64,000 nt of DNA from Erythrobacter sp. WG. Its GTDB lineage: Bacteria; Pseudomonadota; Alphaproteobacteria; Sphingomonadales; Sphingomonadaceae. Below, in pieces: positions 47,150 to 55,226 of the stretch (position 1 is its first letter; each line of letters opens with the position of its first letter). Both the position numbers and the translations under genes were made by a program. Below the pieces are notes generated by a model, which saw nothing but the letters and a program-made list of their open reading frames with translations, did no database searches and was not told the DNA's origin. The stretch covers positions 1-64,000 of the forward strand of contig NZ_JAPFGY010000009.1 in the NCBI RefSeq assembly GCF_026586795.1. The letters are read 5' to 3'.

Positions 47150-48481
47150 ATGGATCGCAAGCTCACCCTCTACATCCTGATCGGCATGGTGCTCGGCGTC
47201 CTAGTCGGCCAGGCGCTGAACACCACGCTTCCCGCCGACGTCATCAAGTCCGACGTCGCGCCGTGGCTGAAGCTGCTGTCCGACATCTTCTTGAACCTCA
47301 TCAAGATGCTGGTCGCCCCGCTGGTGCTTTCCACCATCGTGGTCGGCATCGCCCACATGGGCGACAGCGCCGCGCTGGGCCGGATCGGGGTGCGGGCGCT
47401 CACCTGGTTCATCACCGCCAGCCTCATCTCGATCGGGCTCGGGCTGCTCCTGGTCAATGTCTTCCAGCCGGGCATCGGCGCGCCGATCCCGGACGTCGCG
47501 GCCGCCACGGCTGCGGTCGGCGAGGTCAAGGAGCTGAAGGCGACCGACTTCATCCTCTCGATCTTCCCCAAGAACGCGGTCGAGGCGCTGGCGACCAACA
47601 ACATCCTGCAAATCCTCGTCTTCGCGATCTTCGCCGGCGTCGCCCTATCGGCGATCGGCGAGCGGGGGCAGGCGCTCGTCAAGGGCGCCGATGCGCTGGC
47701 CGAGATGATGCTGCAAGTGACCGGCTATGTGATGCGCTATGCGCCTGTCGCGGTGTTCGGCGCGCTCGCCAACGTGGTCGCGGCGAGCGGCCTTGCGATC
47801 CTCGGCACCTACCTCACCTTGCTCACCGAGTTCTATTTCTCGCTGGTGCTGCTGTGGATCATCCTGCTTTCGGCCGGGGCTGTGTTCCTCGGCAAGCGCA
47901 TCTGGACGCTGATCCGCTACATCCGCCAGCCGTTGATGATCGCCTTCTCGACCGCGTCCTCCGAAGCCGCGCTGCCCAAGCTGTTCGAGCAGCTCGACCG
48001 CTTCGGCGTGCCGCGCCGCATCTCGGGGTTCATGCTGCCGCTGGGATACAGCTTCAATCTCGACGGCTCGATGATGTACATGAGCTTCGCGACGATCTTC
48101 ATCGCGCAGGCTTACGGCATCGAGCTCAGCATCGGCACGCAGATCATGATCCTGCTGACGCTGATGATCTCGTCGAAGGGCATCGCCGCCGTGCCGCGCG
48201 CGTCGCTGGTGGTCATCACCGGGACGCTGGCGATGTTCGGCCTGCCGGTGGAAGGCGTGGCGATCATTCTCGCCATCGACCAGTTCCTCGACATGGGCCG
48301 CACCGCGACCAACGTGGTCGGCAACGCCGTGGCGACGGCGGTCATCACCAAGTGGGAAGGGATGCTCGAGATCGAGGAGGCCGAGGACATGGACCTCCCC
48401 CACGCCCCGGCCCACACCGCCGCCGATGGCCGCGCGGGGCTGGAACTCGATCCGAGCAACTTCGAGGAAGGCAAGGGCTGA
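47150..48481 (+). CDS. Dicarboxylate/amino acid:cation symporter (DAACS)
   Basis: GltP/DctA-type secondary transporter (443 aa, eight helices and two re-entrant loops). The Ser-rich loop is MIAFSTASSEAALPKLFEQL. Substrate/cation helices contain LPLGYSFNLDGSMMYMSFAT and FLDMGRTATNVVGNAVAT. The tail is a short acidic cytoplasmic extension. Likely substrates are glutamate, aspartate or C4-dicarboxylates. Confidence 0.94.
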   Translation: MDRKLTLYILIGMVLGVLVGQALNTTLPADVIKSDVAPWLKLLSDIFLNLIKMLVAPLVLSTIVVGIAHMGDSAALGRIGVRALTWFITASLISIGLGLLLVNVFQPGIGAPIPDVAAATAAVGEVKELKATDFILSIFPKNAVEALATNNILQILVFAIFAGVALSAIGERGQALVKGADALAEMMLQVTGYVMRYAPVAVFGALANVVAASGLAILGTYLTLLTEFYFSLVLLWIILLSAGAVFLGKRIWTLIRYIRQPLMIAFSTASSEAALPKLFEQLDRFGVPRRISGFMLPLGYSFNLDGSMMYMSFATIFIAQAYGIELSIGTQIMILLTLMISSKGIAAVPRASLVVITGTLAMFGLPVEGVAIILAIDQFLDMGRTATNVVGNAVATAVITKWEGMLEIEEAEDMDLPHAPAHTAADGRAGLELDPSNFEEGKG

Positions 48482-48510
48482 GGCCGCCGCCGCCGGGAGG
48501 GCCGCGCCGC

Positions 48511-49026
48511 GTGAGGCGCTGGCCGACCCGCCATCCGGGACCGGCGGCCTATTCCCCCTGCGGGCGATATCGCTACCGGCTCGAACGGATCATGGGGCCG
48601 GGGCCGATGCTGGCCATCGTGATGATGAACCCGTCCGAGGCGACCGAGGAATTCGACGACCCGACCATCGCGAGCGTGCAGACCCTGTGCGCGCGGCTCG
48701 GCTTCGGGCGGGCTATCGTCGGCAACCTCTTCGCCTGGCGCTCGCCGCAGGTGGCGCGGCTGGCGGAGGTTGCGGATCCCGTCGGGCCGGAAAATGATGC
48801 GCACCTCGCCGCGATGGCCGCAGAGGCGGACGTGATCGCCGTCGCCTGGGGGGCGGCCACCAAGCACCCGAAGAGCCATCCGGATCGCTGGCGCGAGGTC
48901 GCCCGCATTCTGGAGAGCGCGGGCAAGCCGCTCCATTGCCTCACCCACTTGAAGGGCGATCATCCCCGCCACCCGCAGATCCTGATCCACGAAACGCCGC
49001 TGCCGCGCTGGCGACGGCCGGCTTGA
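48511..49026 (+). CDS. DUF1643 domain protein
   Basis: A 171-residue protein. It has the family pattern YSPCGRYRYRLERI, the MMNPSEATEEFDDPTIASVQ block, NLFAWRSPQ, AWGAATKHP and a late LHCLTHLKGDHPRHPQIL. DUF1643 proteins have no settled function. The start used is GTG at 48511, preceded by GGGAGG; an ATG at 48592 would cut the domain. Confidence 0.85.
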   Translation: MRRWPTRHPGPAAYSPCGRYRYRLERIMGPGPMLAIVMMNPSEATEEFDDPTIASVQTLCARLGFGRAIVGNLFAWRSPQVARLAEVADPVGPENDAHLAAMAAEADVIAVAWGAATKHPKSHPDRWREVARILESAGKPLHCLTHLKGDHPRHPQILIHETPLPRWRRPA

Positions 49027-49092
49027 CGATCCGGCAAAACGCGGCATCCTCATGCGCGGGAGATCAGGGAAATTATTCCGGGGGGACAGGGG

Positions 49093-49809
49093 ATGGAGCT
49101 CGATCCTTACGCAGAGCGGCGAAGCAATTGGCTGGAGGTCGAGACGGGTAAACCCGGGCAGTCGATCGATCGTCTCGCAAGCGCCAACGTGGCGGTTATC
49201 GTGCGTGAAGGCTGCACGGCCAAGGCAGGTCCCGGGGGCCTCGCCTACGCTGGAGCCAAGGGTAATGCGACAAGCCTCGCCAAGGTGGAACGTTACGGCG
49301 TCGCCATATGCGGGAACGAGGGCACAGCGGAAGGCGGTGCCGGCTGCGTCGTGTTCGCTTACGATGGCGGGACAGCCACGGGCGGCGATGGGGCTGTCGC
49401 GATCGCACGGCGCGGGGGCGGCGGGGCTTCATGCGGTGTGCACGGGATCGCGAGCGCGCTTGACGCCAACGCCACGGCAACGAGGCCGGCTTCGGTCGCA
49501 ATCGTGCGGCGGCAGAATGGCGGCAAGGGCGGGGCTCAGGTCGTCGCGCAGGTCGAATCCGGCGGCGTCGCCATCGCGCGCGACTATCTCCCCAAAGCAC
49601 TAAGACCCGCATTGGCCAAGGCAGCGGCGGGCGCAATTGCCATCGCCTTCGAGAACAACCTTGTGTGGGGCGAGGTCGGGGCGCTGCTGGTGGGCACCTA
49701 TGTCGCAGGCGGTCAGACGCGCTTCGTGGCCGCCATGGTCGATGGCAAGGAGATCAGGGCTCGCACCCCGTACAGGGTCGACGAGAACGGGCGCTTCGTC
49801 ACCGCCTGA
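49093..49809 (+). CDS. Gly/Ala-rich beta-repeat protein (DUF7666-like)
   Basis: A 238-residue protein without a signal peptide. Residues about 30-165 consist of imperfect repeats of the type GVAIxGxEGTAxGGxGxVVF, SVAIVRR, GGVAIARD, the pattern of right-handed beta-solenoids. The end, LVGTYVAGGQTRFVAAMVDG then KEIRARTPYRVDENGRFV, resembles the C-terminal cap of DUF7666-type proteins seen in phages and bacteria. Function unknown. It is somewhat less G+C-rich than its neighbours. Confidence 0.6.
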   Translation: MELDPYAERRSNWLEVETGKPGQSIDRLASANVAVIVREGCTAKAGPGGLAYAGAKGNATSLAKVERYGVAICGNEGTAEGGAGCVVFAYDGGTATGGDGAVAIARRGGGGASCGVHGIASALDANATATRPASVAIVRRQNGGKGGAQVVAQVESGGVAIARDYLPKALRPALAKAAAGAIAIAFENNLVWGEVGALLVGTYVAGGQTRFVAAMVDGKEIRARTPYRVDENGRFVTA

Positions 49810-49815
49810 CAGGCG

Positions 49816-50238
49816 TCATCCCTTCGAGGTCTTCGCGTAGCTGACCGGCACGAAATCGCCGAGCGAGCAGCCGGCGCCGCGCTGGAAGTTGCCGCCGAAG
49901 TTCTGCAGCACATAGACGATCTGCGGCCGGCACAGCTGATCAATCGATGTCTCGTAGGTGATCGATCGTTCGAAGCCGAGGCCCGGGCAGCGATCGCGCA
50001 GCGTGTTGCGGTAGACCTTGCCGCCCAGCATCTCGAAATCGATCACCCGGTCCGAACGCACCACCGTGTTGCGCACTTGTGAGCGGTTGATGCAGCTTTC
50101 GCCCGGCCCGAGCACGGTGACTGCGGGTGTCCTCGCGCCCTCTGCCTGCGCGCGCGCGGCATCGGCGGCGGGGTCCGGGGCGCAGGCCGCAATGGCGAAG
50201 AGGCTGAAGGGAGCAAGAGCGAGGAAGCGCGTGGTCAT
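49816..50238 (-). CDS. DUF6491-like lipoprotein
   Basis: A 140-residue lipoprotein, signal ALAPFSLFAIAACA with lipobox Cys. Mature part ESCINRSQVRNTVVRSDRVI, DFEMLGGKVYRNTLRDRCPG and a final CSLGDFVPV, with paired cysteines, fits DUF6491. Function unknown. Converges on the beta-repeat gene, six bases between stops. Confidence 0.65.
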   Translation of the reverse strand: MTTRFLALAPFSLFAIAACAPDPAADAARAQAEGARTPAVTVLGPGESCINRSQVRNTVVRSDRVIDFEMLGGKVYRNTLRDRCPGLGFERSITYETSIDQLCRPQIVYVLQNFGGNFQRGAGCSLGDFVPVSYAKTSKG

Positions 50239-50293
50239 GGCGAGACTCTCCACCTGATCGGCCCGATGATCCGCCCGCCGCTTGAACCGCGCC

Positions 50294-50971
50294 TTAATCC
50301 ACGCTGGCATCACCCGTTGCGGCGCGGCCCTTCGGCGGTGCGAGCACCTTCTTGCGGAAGCTGCACAGGTCCGCGACCTTGCATCGCCAGCACTCCGGCG
50401 TCCTCGCCTTGCAGACATAGCGCCCGTGCAGGATCAACCAGTGGTGTGCATGGAGGCGGAAGGGCTGGGGGACGCGCCTTTCCAGCTTTGCCTCGACATG
50501 ATCGGGGGTCTTGCCCTTGGCGAGCCCGGTGCGGTTGCCAACCCGGAAGATGTGGGTGTCGACCGCGAAGGTCTCCTGCCCGAACCAGCAGTTGAGCACC
50601 ACGTTGGCGGTCTTGCGCCCGACGCCCGGCAGCCGGACGAGGTCCTCGCGGGTCGCCGGCACCGCGCCGCCATATTCCTCCACCAGCAGCCGCGAGAGAG
50701 CGATGACGTTCTTGGCCTTGGAATTGAACAGGCCGATGGTCTTGATGTGCTCCTTCAATCCCTCCTCGCCGAGCGCCAGCATCTGCTGCGGCGTTTCGAC
50801 CTTGGCGAACAGCGCCCGCGTGGCCTTGTTCACGCCGACGTCGGTCGCCTGCGCGCTCAGCGCCACCGCCACGACGAGCTGGTAGGCATTGCCGTATTCG
50901 AGTTCGGTGCGCGGCGCCGGATCGTCCTCGGCGAGGCGGCGGAAGAACTCGAAAATCTGGTCGCGGGTCAT
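50294..50971 (-). CDS. nth: Endonuclease III
   Basis: Base-excision repair glycosylase/AP lyase for oxidised pyrimidines (225 aa). The helix-hairpin-helix is LPGVGRKTANVVLNCWFG with catalytic Lys, then VDTHIFRVGNRTGLAKG carrying the catalytic Asp. The Fe-S cluster is C-x6-C-x2-C-x5-C in CKARTPECWRCKVADLC. Complete. Confidence 0.96.
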   Translation of the reverse strand: MTRDQIFEFFRRLAEDDPAPRTELEYGNAYQLVVAVALSAQATDVGVNKATRALFAKVETPQQMLALGEEGLKEHIKTIGLFNSKAKNVIALSRLLVEEYGGAVPATREDLVRLPGVGRKTANVVLNCWFGQETFAVDTHIFRVGNRTGLAKGKTPDHVEAKLERRVPQPFRLHAHHWLILHGRYVCKARTPECWRCKVADLCSFRKKVLAPPKGRAATGDASVD

Positions 50972-50974
50972 GGC

Positions 50975-51874
50975 TCAGACGCTATTGAACCAGTCAGCGT
51001 CGACGATGACGCGCTCAATCATCTCCGTCGACACGCCTAACCGATTCTCTTTCAACAAGTCGCAAAGTCGATCTCCGTCTATAAGGTCGATGGCGATAGC
51101 TCCATCTCTCGTAGCCTCATCAGATGCTTGGCTGGTAAAGTGGCCCGTTGTGATGAACAGCCCTTTGTCGGCACGCCCTTGGACCGCGCCGCGAAAGTCT
51201 CGAATTTCCTTCGATCCGACGCTTCCGATCCAGCGCTTGCACTGAAAGTAGACTTGGAACGAAACTAAGTTCACACGCAGAACACCAAGTCCGTCTATAC
51301 CACCATCATTTGACTTCCCGCGTACTTCTACCTTCGTAAAGCCTGCTTCACGCAGCAAGCGCTGCGAAAGGCGTTCGAATGCGCTGGGGTGCATCGCTCC
51401 CAATACAGTTAGGAGCTTTCCTTTCCAGTCCTCCTCCTCACCCGGCCCTTGATCTTCCAGTTCTTCGATGGGCGGAGCAGCATTTTTCTGGGCAAGGCGC
51501 TTTAGCCGAGCTTTCTCGCGCTCTTCCAAGCCGACTTGGTCGTAAATCGCTTGCGTTTCTTTGACCGAACGAATGCCTTGGCCTTGATCCGTAAGCGCCC
51601 ATACACCACGAGCTGAATTCTCGATCGCGCCGCCTCGGCGGAGGTATGTCCTTGCCCAAGCGAGATAGTAGTTAACGCGCGGACGATTGTCAGATCCCTT
51701 CATCTGGTAGGATTGTTCAATCTCGGTGACGCCTTCAAGCTCTACAACTCTTTCGTCGAGCTCTTGGATCGTTGCCGATCCGCCTAGATCTTTGAGCGCT
51801 TCGATGACAGCCAACATCATTCCGGGCAGATATGGCAATGATTCTTCATCGACTTCGAACCTGCGACCCATCAT
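50975..51874 (-). CDS. Mrr-type restriction endonuclease
   Basis: Stand-alone modification-dependent (type IV) restriction protein (299 aa). An N-terminal Mrr_N winged-helix domain (about 10-100, NYYLAWARTYLRRGGAIENS) is joined by an acidic helical linker to a PD-(D/E)xK nuclease domain. There GGIDGLGVL supplies Asp194, and VYFQCKRW gives the Q-x-K variant (Q211, K213). Base composition is visibly more A+T-rich than flanking genes, suggesting acquisition. It sits three bases from nth. No methylase is nearby. Confidence 0.88.
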   Translation of the reverse strand: MMGRRFEVDEESLPYLPGMMLAVIEALKDLGGSATIQELDERVVELEGVTEIEQSYQMKGSDNRPRVNYYLAWARTYLRRGGAIENSARGVWALTDQGQGIRSVKETQAIYDQVGLEEREKARLKRLAQKNAAPPIEELEDQGPGEEEDWKGKLLTVLGAMHPSAFERLSQRLLREAGFTKVEVRGKSNDGGIDGLGVLRVNLVSFQVYFQCKRWIGSVGSKEIRDFRGAVQGRADKGLFITTGHFTSQASDEATRDGAIAIDLIDGDRLCDLLKENRLGVSTEMIERVIVDADWFNSV

Positions 51875-51888
51875 TGACTTTCCCTAAA

Positions 51889-52617
51889 TCACAACCCCAG
51901 TACGTCATTCATCGTGTAGCGGCCCGGGCTTTGGCCGACGAGCCACTCCGCCGCCTTCACCGCGCCGCGCGCGAAGATCATGCGATTTTCCGCCGAGTGC
52001 GACAGCACGAGGCGCTCCTCGCTTCCGGCGAAGATCACCGAATGCTCGCCCGCCACGGTGCCGCCGCGCAGGGTGGCAAAGCCGATCGCGCCCTCCTTGC
52101 GCGCGCCCGTCATGCCGTGGCGGCCGCTCTCCATGTTGTCCGCGAGCGCGATGCCGCGGCCTGCCGCCGCCGCCTCGCCGAGCAGCTTGGCGGTGCCCGA
52201 GGGGGCATCGACCTTCATGCGGTGGTGCATCTCGAGCACCTCGATGTCCCAGTCGCTCCCGAGCCGCGCCGCCGCCTCGCGCACGAGGTGGGCCAGAAGG
52301 GTGACCCCGAGCGAGAAATTGCCCGATTGCAGCACGGGCACGGCGCCCGCCGATTCGTCCAGAAGCGCGAAGTGCGCGGCCTCCAGCCCCGTGGTTCCGA
52401 CCAGGATCGGCTTGCCCGCTTCCCGCGCTGCGGCAAGGCTGTCGGCGAGCGCGGCAGGTGCCGAGAAGTCGATCAGCACATCGCAACCGCCGGCGTGCGG
52501 CGCGAGGCTCTCGCCGGCATCGATCCCGACCGCGAGCACGTGCCCGGCATCGGCGATTGCGGCCTCCAGCGCGCGGCCCATCCGGCCCTTGTGCCCGATC
52601 ACCCCGAATTGCAGCAT
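51889..52617 (-). CDS. dapB: 4-hydroxy-tetrahydrodipicolinate reductase
   Basis: NAD(P)H enzyme of lysine/diaminopimelate synthesis (242 aa). Nucleotide site FGVIGHKGRMGRALEAAI; catalytic and substrate region EVLEMHHRMKVDAPSGTAKL; then RKEGAIGFATLRGGTVAGEH. The ATG at 52617 is preferred; a TTG at 52626 adds three residues. Confidence 0.95.
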   Translation of the reverse strand: MLQFGVIGHKGRMGRALEAAIADAGHVLAVGIDAGESLAPHAGGCDVLIDFSAPAALADSLAAAREAGKPILVGTTGLEAAHFALLDESAGAVPVLQSGNFSLGVTLLAHLVREAAARLGSDWDIEVLEMHHRMKVDAPSGTAKLLGEAAAAGRGIALADNMESGRHGMTGARKEGAIGFATLRGGTVAGEHSVIFAGSEERLVLSHSAENRMIFARGAVKAAEWLVGQSPGRYTMNDVLGL

Positions 52618-52633
52618 CTTCGCCAATTCCCCG

Positions 52634-52739
52634 TTCGTCCTGAGCTTGTCGAAGGACCGTCTTTCCTTCTACCCCCTTTGAAGAAACGGCAGGGCTTCGA
52701 CAAGCAGGCCCTGAACCCGACGAAGGGCTCCGCCCGAAC
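52634..52739. repeat. Dispersed inverted-repeat element between dapB and the sirtuin gene
   Basis: GCTTGTCGAAG (52644-52654) and CTTCGACAAGC (52695-52705) are exact inverted repeats, flanked by GTTCGTCC and a GGGC..GCCC pair. GTTCGTCCTGAGCTTGTCGA is a familiar dispersed sphingomonad motif (general knowledge). The element fills the divergent intergenic space and ends ten bases before the sirtuin start. Confidence 0.55.
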
Positions 52740-52749
52740 GGAGTGGGAT

Positions 52750-53466
52750 TTGAGCGCAAGCGCGAACAGCATCGTCATCCTCACCGGCGCCGGGATTTCG
52801 GCGGAGAGCGGGATCGACACTTTCCGCTCGGCCGGGGGGCTGTGGGAGCAGCACCGCGTCGAGGACGTCGCCACGCCCGAAGGCTTCGCGCGCGATCCCC
52901 ATCTCGTGCTCGGCTTCTACGATATGCGGCGTGCGGCGCTCGCCGGGGTGGAGCCCAACCCGGCGCACGTGGCGCTCGCGAGGCTGGAGCGAGAATTTGC
53001 GGGCGAATTGCTGCTCGTAACGCAAAACGTCGACGACCTCCACGAACGCGGCGGTGCGGCGCGGGTGCTGCACATGCATGGCGAGCTCAAGAGCGCCCTG
53101 TGCAGCGCCTGCGGGATGCGCTCGCGCTGGGAGGCGCCGCTCATCGACCGCCCGCCGTGCCCGGTCTGCCAGGCCCGCCATCTGCGTCCCGACGTCGTGT
53201 GGTTCGGCGAGATGCCCTACCGGATGGAAACGATCTACGCGGCGCTCGAGACGTGCGACCTCTTCGTCAGTATCGGCACGAGCGGCGCGGTCTATCCTGC
53301 CGCCGGCTTCGTCGCCGAGGCGCGTGCCAACGGGGCGCGCACGCTCGAGCTCAATCTCGAGCCCTCGGAAGGCTCGCGCCTGTTCCATGAGAGCCGCCTC
53401 GGCCCGGCGAGCGCGCTGGTGCCCGCCTGGGTCGAGGAGGTGCTCAGTCGGGAGACGTCTGGGTAG
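52750..53466 (+). CDS. NAD-dependent protein deacylase, sirtuin (CobB type)
   Basis: Sir2 enzyme (238 aa) removing acyl groups from lysines using NAD. Motifs: VILTGAGISAESGIDTFR, TQNVDDLHERGG with the catalytic His in VLHMHGEL, zinc site CSAC and CPVC, and SIGTSGAVYPAAGF. Tyr and Arg of the class III desuccinylase pocket appear as YDMRR. The start is TTG at 52750 with GGAGTGGG upstream; no suitable ATG. Its end overlaps the next gene by 23 bases. Confidence 0.92.
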   Translation: MSASANSIVILTGAGISAESGIDTFRSAGGLWEQHRVEDVATPEGFARDPHLVLGFYDMRRAALAGVEPNPAHVALARLEREFAGELLLVTQNVDDLHERGGAARVLHMHGELKSALCSACGMRSRWEAPLIDRPPCPVCQARHLRPDVVWFGEMPYRMETIYAALETCDLFVSIGTSGAVYPAAGFVAEARANGARTLELNLEPSEGSRLFHESRLGPASALVPAWVEEVLSRETSG

Positions 53467-53737
53467 TCGGCGTCGGCGGGTTGGCGCCGCGCTCCTTGCT
53501 CCAGCTGCGTCCGCCATCGGTCGGCGCGACGCGATCGGCGGGCAGCGTGCTGTCGGGGTCGGTGGAGCGCTGATCGCGGACGGCGCGGCCGTCGTCCATG
53601 CGCTGCCGATCGGCAACCGCAGCGCCCTCGTGATGGTCCTTGGCCTTCTTGGCGCGCATCCACGAGATGATGCCGAACACCAGCACGGCACCGATCGTGA
53701 AGAACGCAAGCGCCCCGACGATGTCGAAATTCTGCAT
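53444..53737 (-). CDS. Small single-pass membrane protein
   Basis: A 97-residue protein of no recognised family. One N-terminal helix (about 6-26), IVGALAFFTIGAVLVFGIIS, is followed by a basic patch and a hydrophilic, disordered tail (DPDSTLPADRVAP) ending in a Pro/Thr run. GGAGG precedes the ATG at 53737. It converges on and overlaps the sirtuin gene. Confidence 0.65.
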   Translation of the reverse strand: MQNFDIVGALAFFTIGAVLVFGIISWMRAKKAKDHHEGAAVADRQRMDDGRAVRDQRSTDPDSTLPADRVAPTDGGRSWSKERGANPPTPTTQTSPD

Positions 53738-53846
53738 GGGTAGCCTCCTTGGGTGGGGTGAGGCTGACCGGTTGCGGGCTCGCGATGTTCCGTGTCGCGC
53801 ACACAAAGCGTGCCGCGCTGTGGCGGGCGCGAGGCAGGACGATGCC

Positions 53847-54614
53847 TCAGGCGCCGCAGGTGCGGCAGGCAGGATCCTTGGCGATGCGGATCGTGCGCAA
53901 GGACGGCTCGAGCCCGTCGAGCACGTGCAGGCGCCCCCAGCCGGGCTCGCCAAGAGTGCTTACGCCTTGGAGCAGCACCTTCACCGCCTGGAGCGCCGCG
54001 AAGGTGCCGGCCCAGCCGGCCATCGCGCCGAGCATCCCGTCGTCCGCGCAGGTGTCGCAATCCTCGGCGTCGAAGGCATCGCCGACGAAGCAGCGGTAGC
54101 AGGCCTCTTCGGCCAAGTGCCCGGCAAAGGCGGCGACCTGGCCCTGGAAGCGGCCCACGGCGGCCGAGAGCAGCGGGATGCCGGCCGCGACGCAGGCATC
54201 CGAGACGGCAAGCCGCGTGGCGAAGTTGTCCGTGCCGTCCAGCACGAGGTCGGCCCCGGCGATCAGGCTGGCGGCATTGTCCGGCGTGATCCGCGCGTCC
54301 GAGACGTCGACCGTGAGGGTGTCGTCGAAGTTCGCGAGCCAGCGCCGCGCCGAGACCGCCTTGCCGTAGCCCACGTCGCGGGTGGTGAAGATCGTCTGAC
54401 GCTGGAGGTTGGAAGTCTCGACCACATCATCGTCGACCAGCGCGAAGTGGCCGATCCCGCTCGCCGCGAGATATTGAAGCGCGGGCGAGCCGATCCCGCC
54501 GAGGCCGATCACCGCCACCCGCGATTCGGCAAGGCGCACCTGCCCCGCGCCGCCCACCTCGGGCAGCACGATGTGGCGGGCGAAGCGGTCGAGCCGCGCC
54601 GGGGACAGGCTCAT
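53847..54614 (-). CDS. ThiF/MoeB/HesA-family adenylating enzyme
   Basis: E1-like protein (255 aa) that adenylates the C-terminus of a ubiquitin-like sulfur carrier (MoaD or ThiS). ATP site VAVIGLGGIGSPALQYLAAS and DDDVVETSNLQRQTIF; DGTDNFATRL; zinc-type cysteines CYRC with the closing CRTCGA. Whether it serves molybdopterin or thiamine synthesis cannot be decided, since no carrier gene adjoins. ATGA overlap with the DUF983 gene. Confidence 0.92.
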   Translation of the reverse strand: MSLSPARLDRFARHIVLPEVGGAGQVRLAESRVAVIGLGGIGSPALQYLAASGIGHFALVDDDVVETSNLQRQTIFTTRDVGYGKAVSARRWLANFDDTLTVDVSDARITPDNAASLIAGADLVLDGTDNFATRLAVSDACVAAGIPLLSAAVGRFQGQVAAFAGHLAEEACYRCFVGDAFDAEDCDTCADDGMLGAMAGWAGTFAALQAVKVLLQGVSTLGEPGWGRLHVLDGLEPSLRTIRIAKDPACRTCGA

Positions 54615-55036
54615 TCGCGCAGGTCCTCCGGCACGCGGCGCTCCTGGCGGAAGGCGCCGATGCCCTGCCACCACATGAAGGCGATCACCGCGCCCTTGGA
54701 CGGCTGGAGCATCGCGACGAGCATGACGACCGCGACCGGCAGGGTGATTGCGAGCGTGAGGGCAGCGGACAGATGCCACGTCGCGATCATCGCGATCACC
54801 ACCGGCGCAAGCAGGTGGCCGACCACGAAGATGCCGATATAGGCCGGAAAGTCGTCGGCCCGCTGGAGCGACCAGTCCTGGCCGCAATGGGCGCAATGAT
54901 CGACGGGCTTCAGCCACTTAGCGAACAATCGTGCCTCCCCGCAGCGCGGACAGCACCCCTTCGCCCCGCGCAGGAGGGCGGGAACAGCCGCCGAAGGCAG
55001 GTCGACAAGGTCAGGGGAAAGGCGTTCGGAAGCCAT
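54611..55036 (-). CDS. DUF983 family membrane protein
   Basis: A 141-residue protein with a zinc-ribbon-like start (CCPRCGEARLFAKWLKPVDH, CAHCGQDW), the DUF983 phrase ADDFPAYIGIFVVGHLLAPV and two to three membrane helices. Function unknown. Upstream in-frame codons to 55279 run into the repeat element and are not coding. Heads a two-gene unit with the ThiF-like gene. Confidence 0.85.
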   Translation of the reverse strand: MASERLSPDLVDLPSAAVPALLRGAKGCCPRCGEARLFAKWLKPVDHCAHCGQDWSLQRADDFPAYIGIFVVGHLLAPVVIAMIATWHLSAALTLAITLPVAVVMLVAMLQPSKGAVIAFMWWQGIGAFRQERRVPEDLRE

Positions 55037-55131
55037 GGAAAAGCTGTTTACAGCCTGTGGACCGCCTGTCGACAACCCTGTTGAGGGGGTTGTCGAAAGT
55101 GCGGGGAGAAGGTGGTGAAGTCTTGCCGTTC

Positions 55132-55218
55132 CCACCCCCAAGCCCCTCCCGCAGGCGGGAGGGGAGTTGGTCGCGCTTCCAATCCCCCTCCCGCCTGCGG
55201 GAGGGGTTAGGGGTGGGT
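55132..55218. repeat. REPIN-like element, two inverted CCCCTCCCGC palindromes
   Basis: Palindromes CCCCTCCCGC-AG-GCGGGAGGGG (55143-55164) and CCCCTCCCGC-CT-GCGGGAGGGG (55185-55206) are flanked outward by CCCACCCC and GGGGTGGG in mirror orientation. The whole forms one long inverted repeat. A second copy of the design lies at 59351-59468. It sits between the DUF983 and dnaA genes. Confidence 0.75.
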
Positions 55219-55226
55219 GCGAAAAA

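Noticed and set aside
52669-52749. Extended N-terminus of the sirtuin through the upstream repeat
   Set aside because: The upstream residues derive from the dispersed repeat and do not resemble any sirtuin N-terminus; TTG 52750 has a ribosome site.
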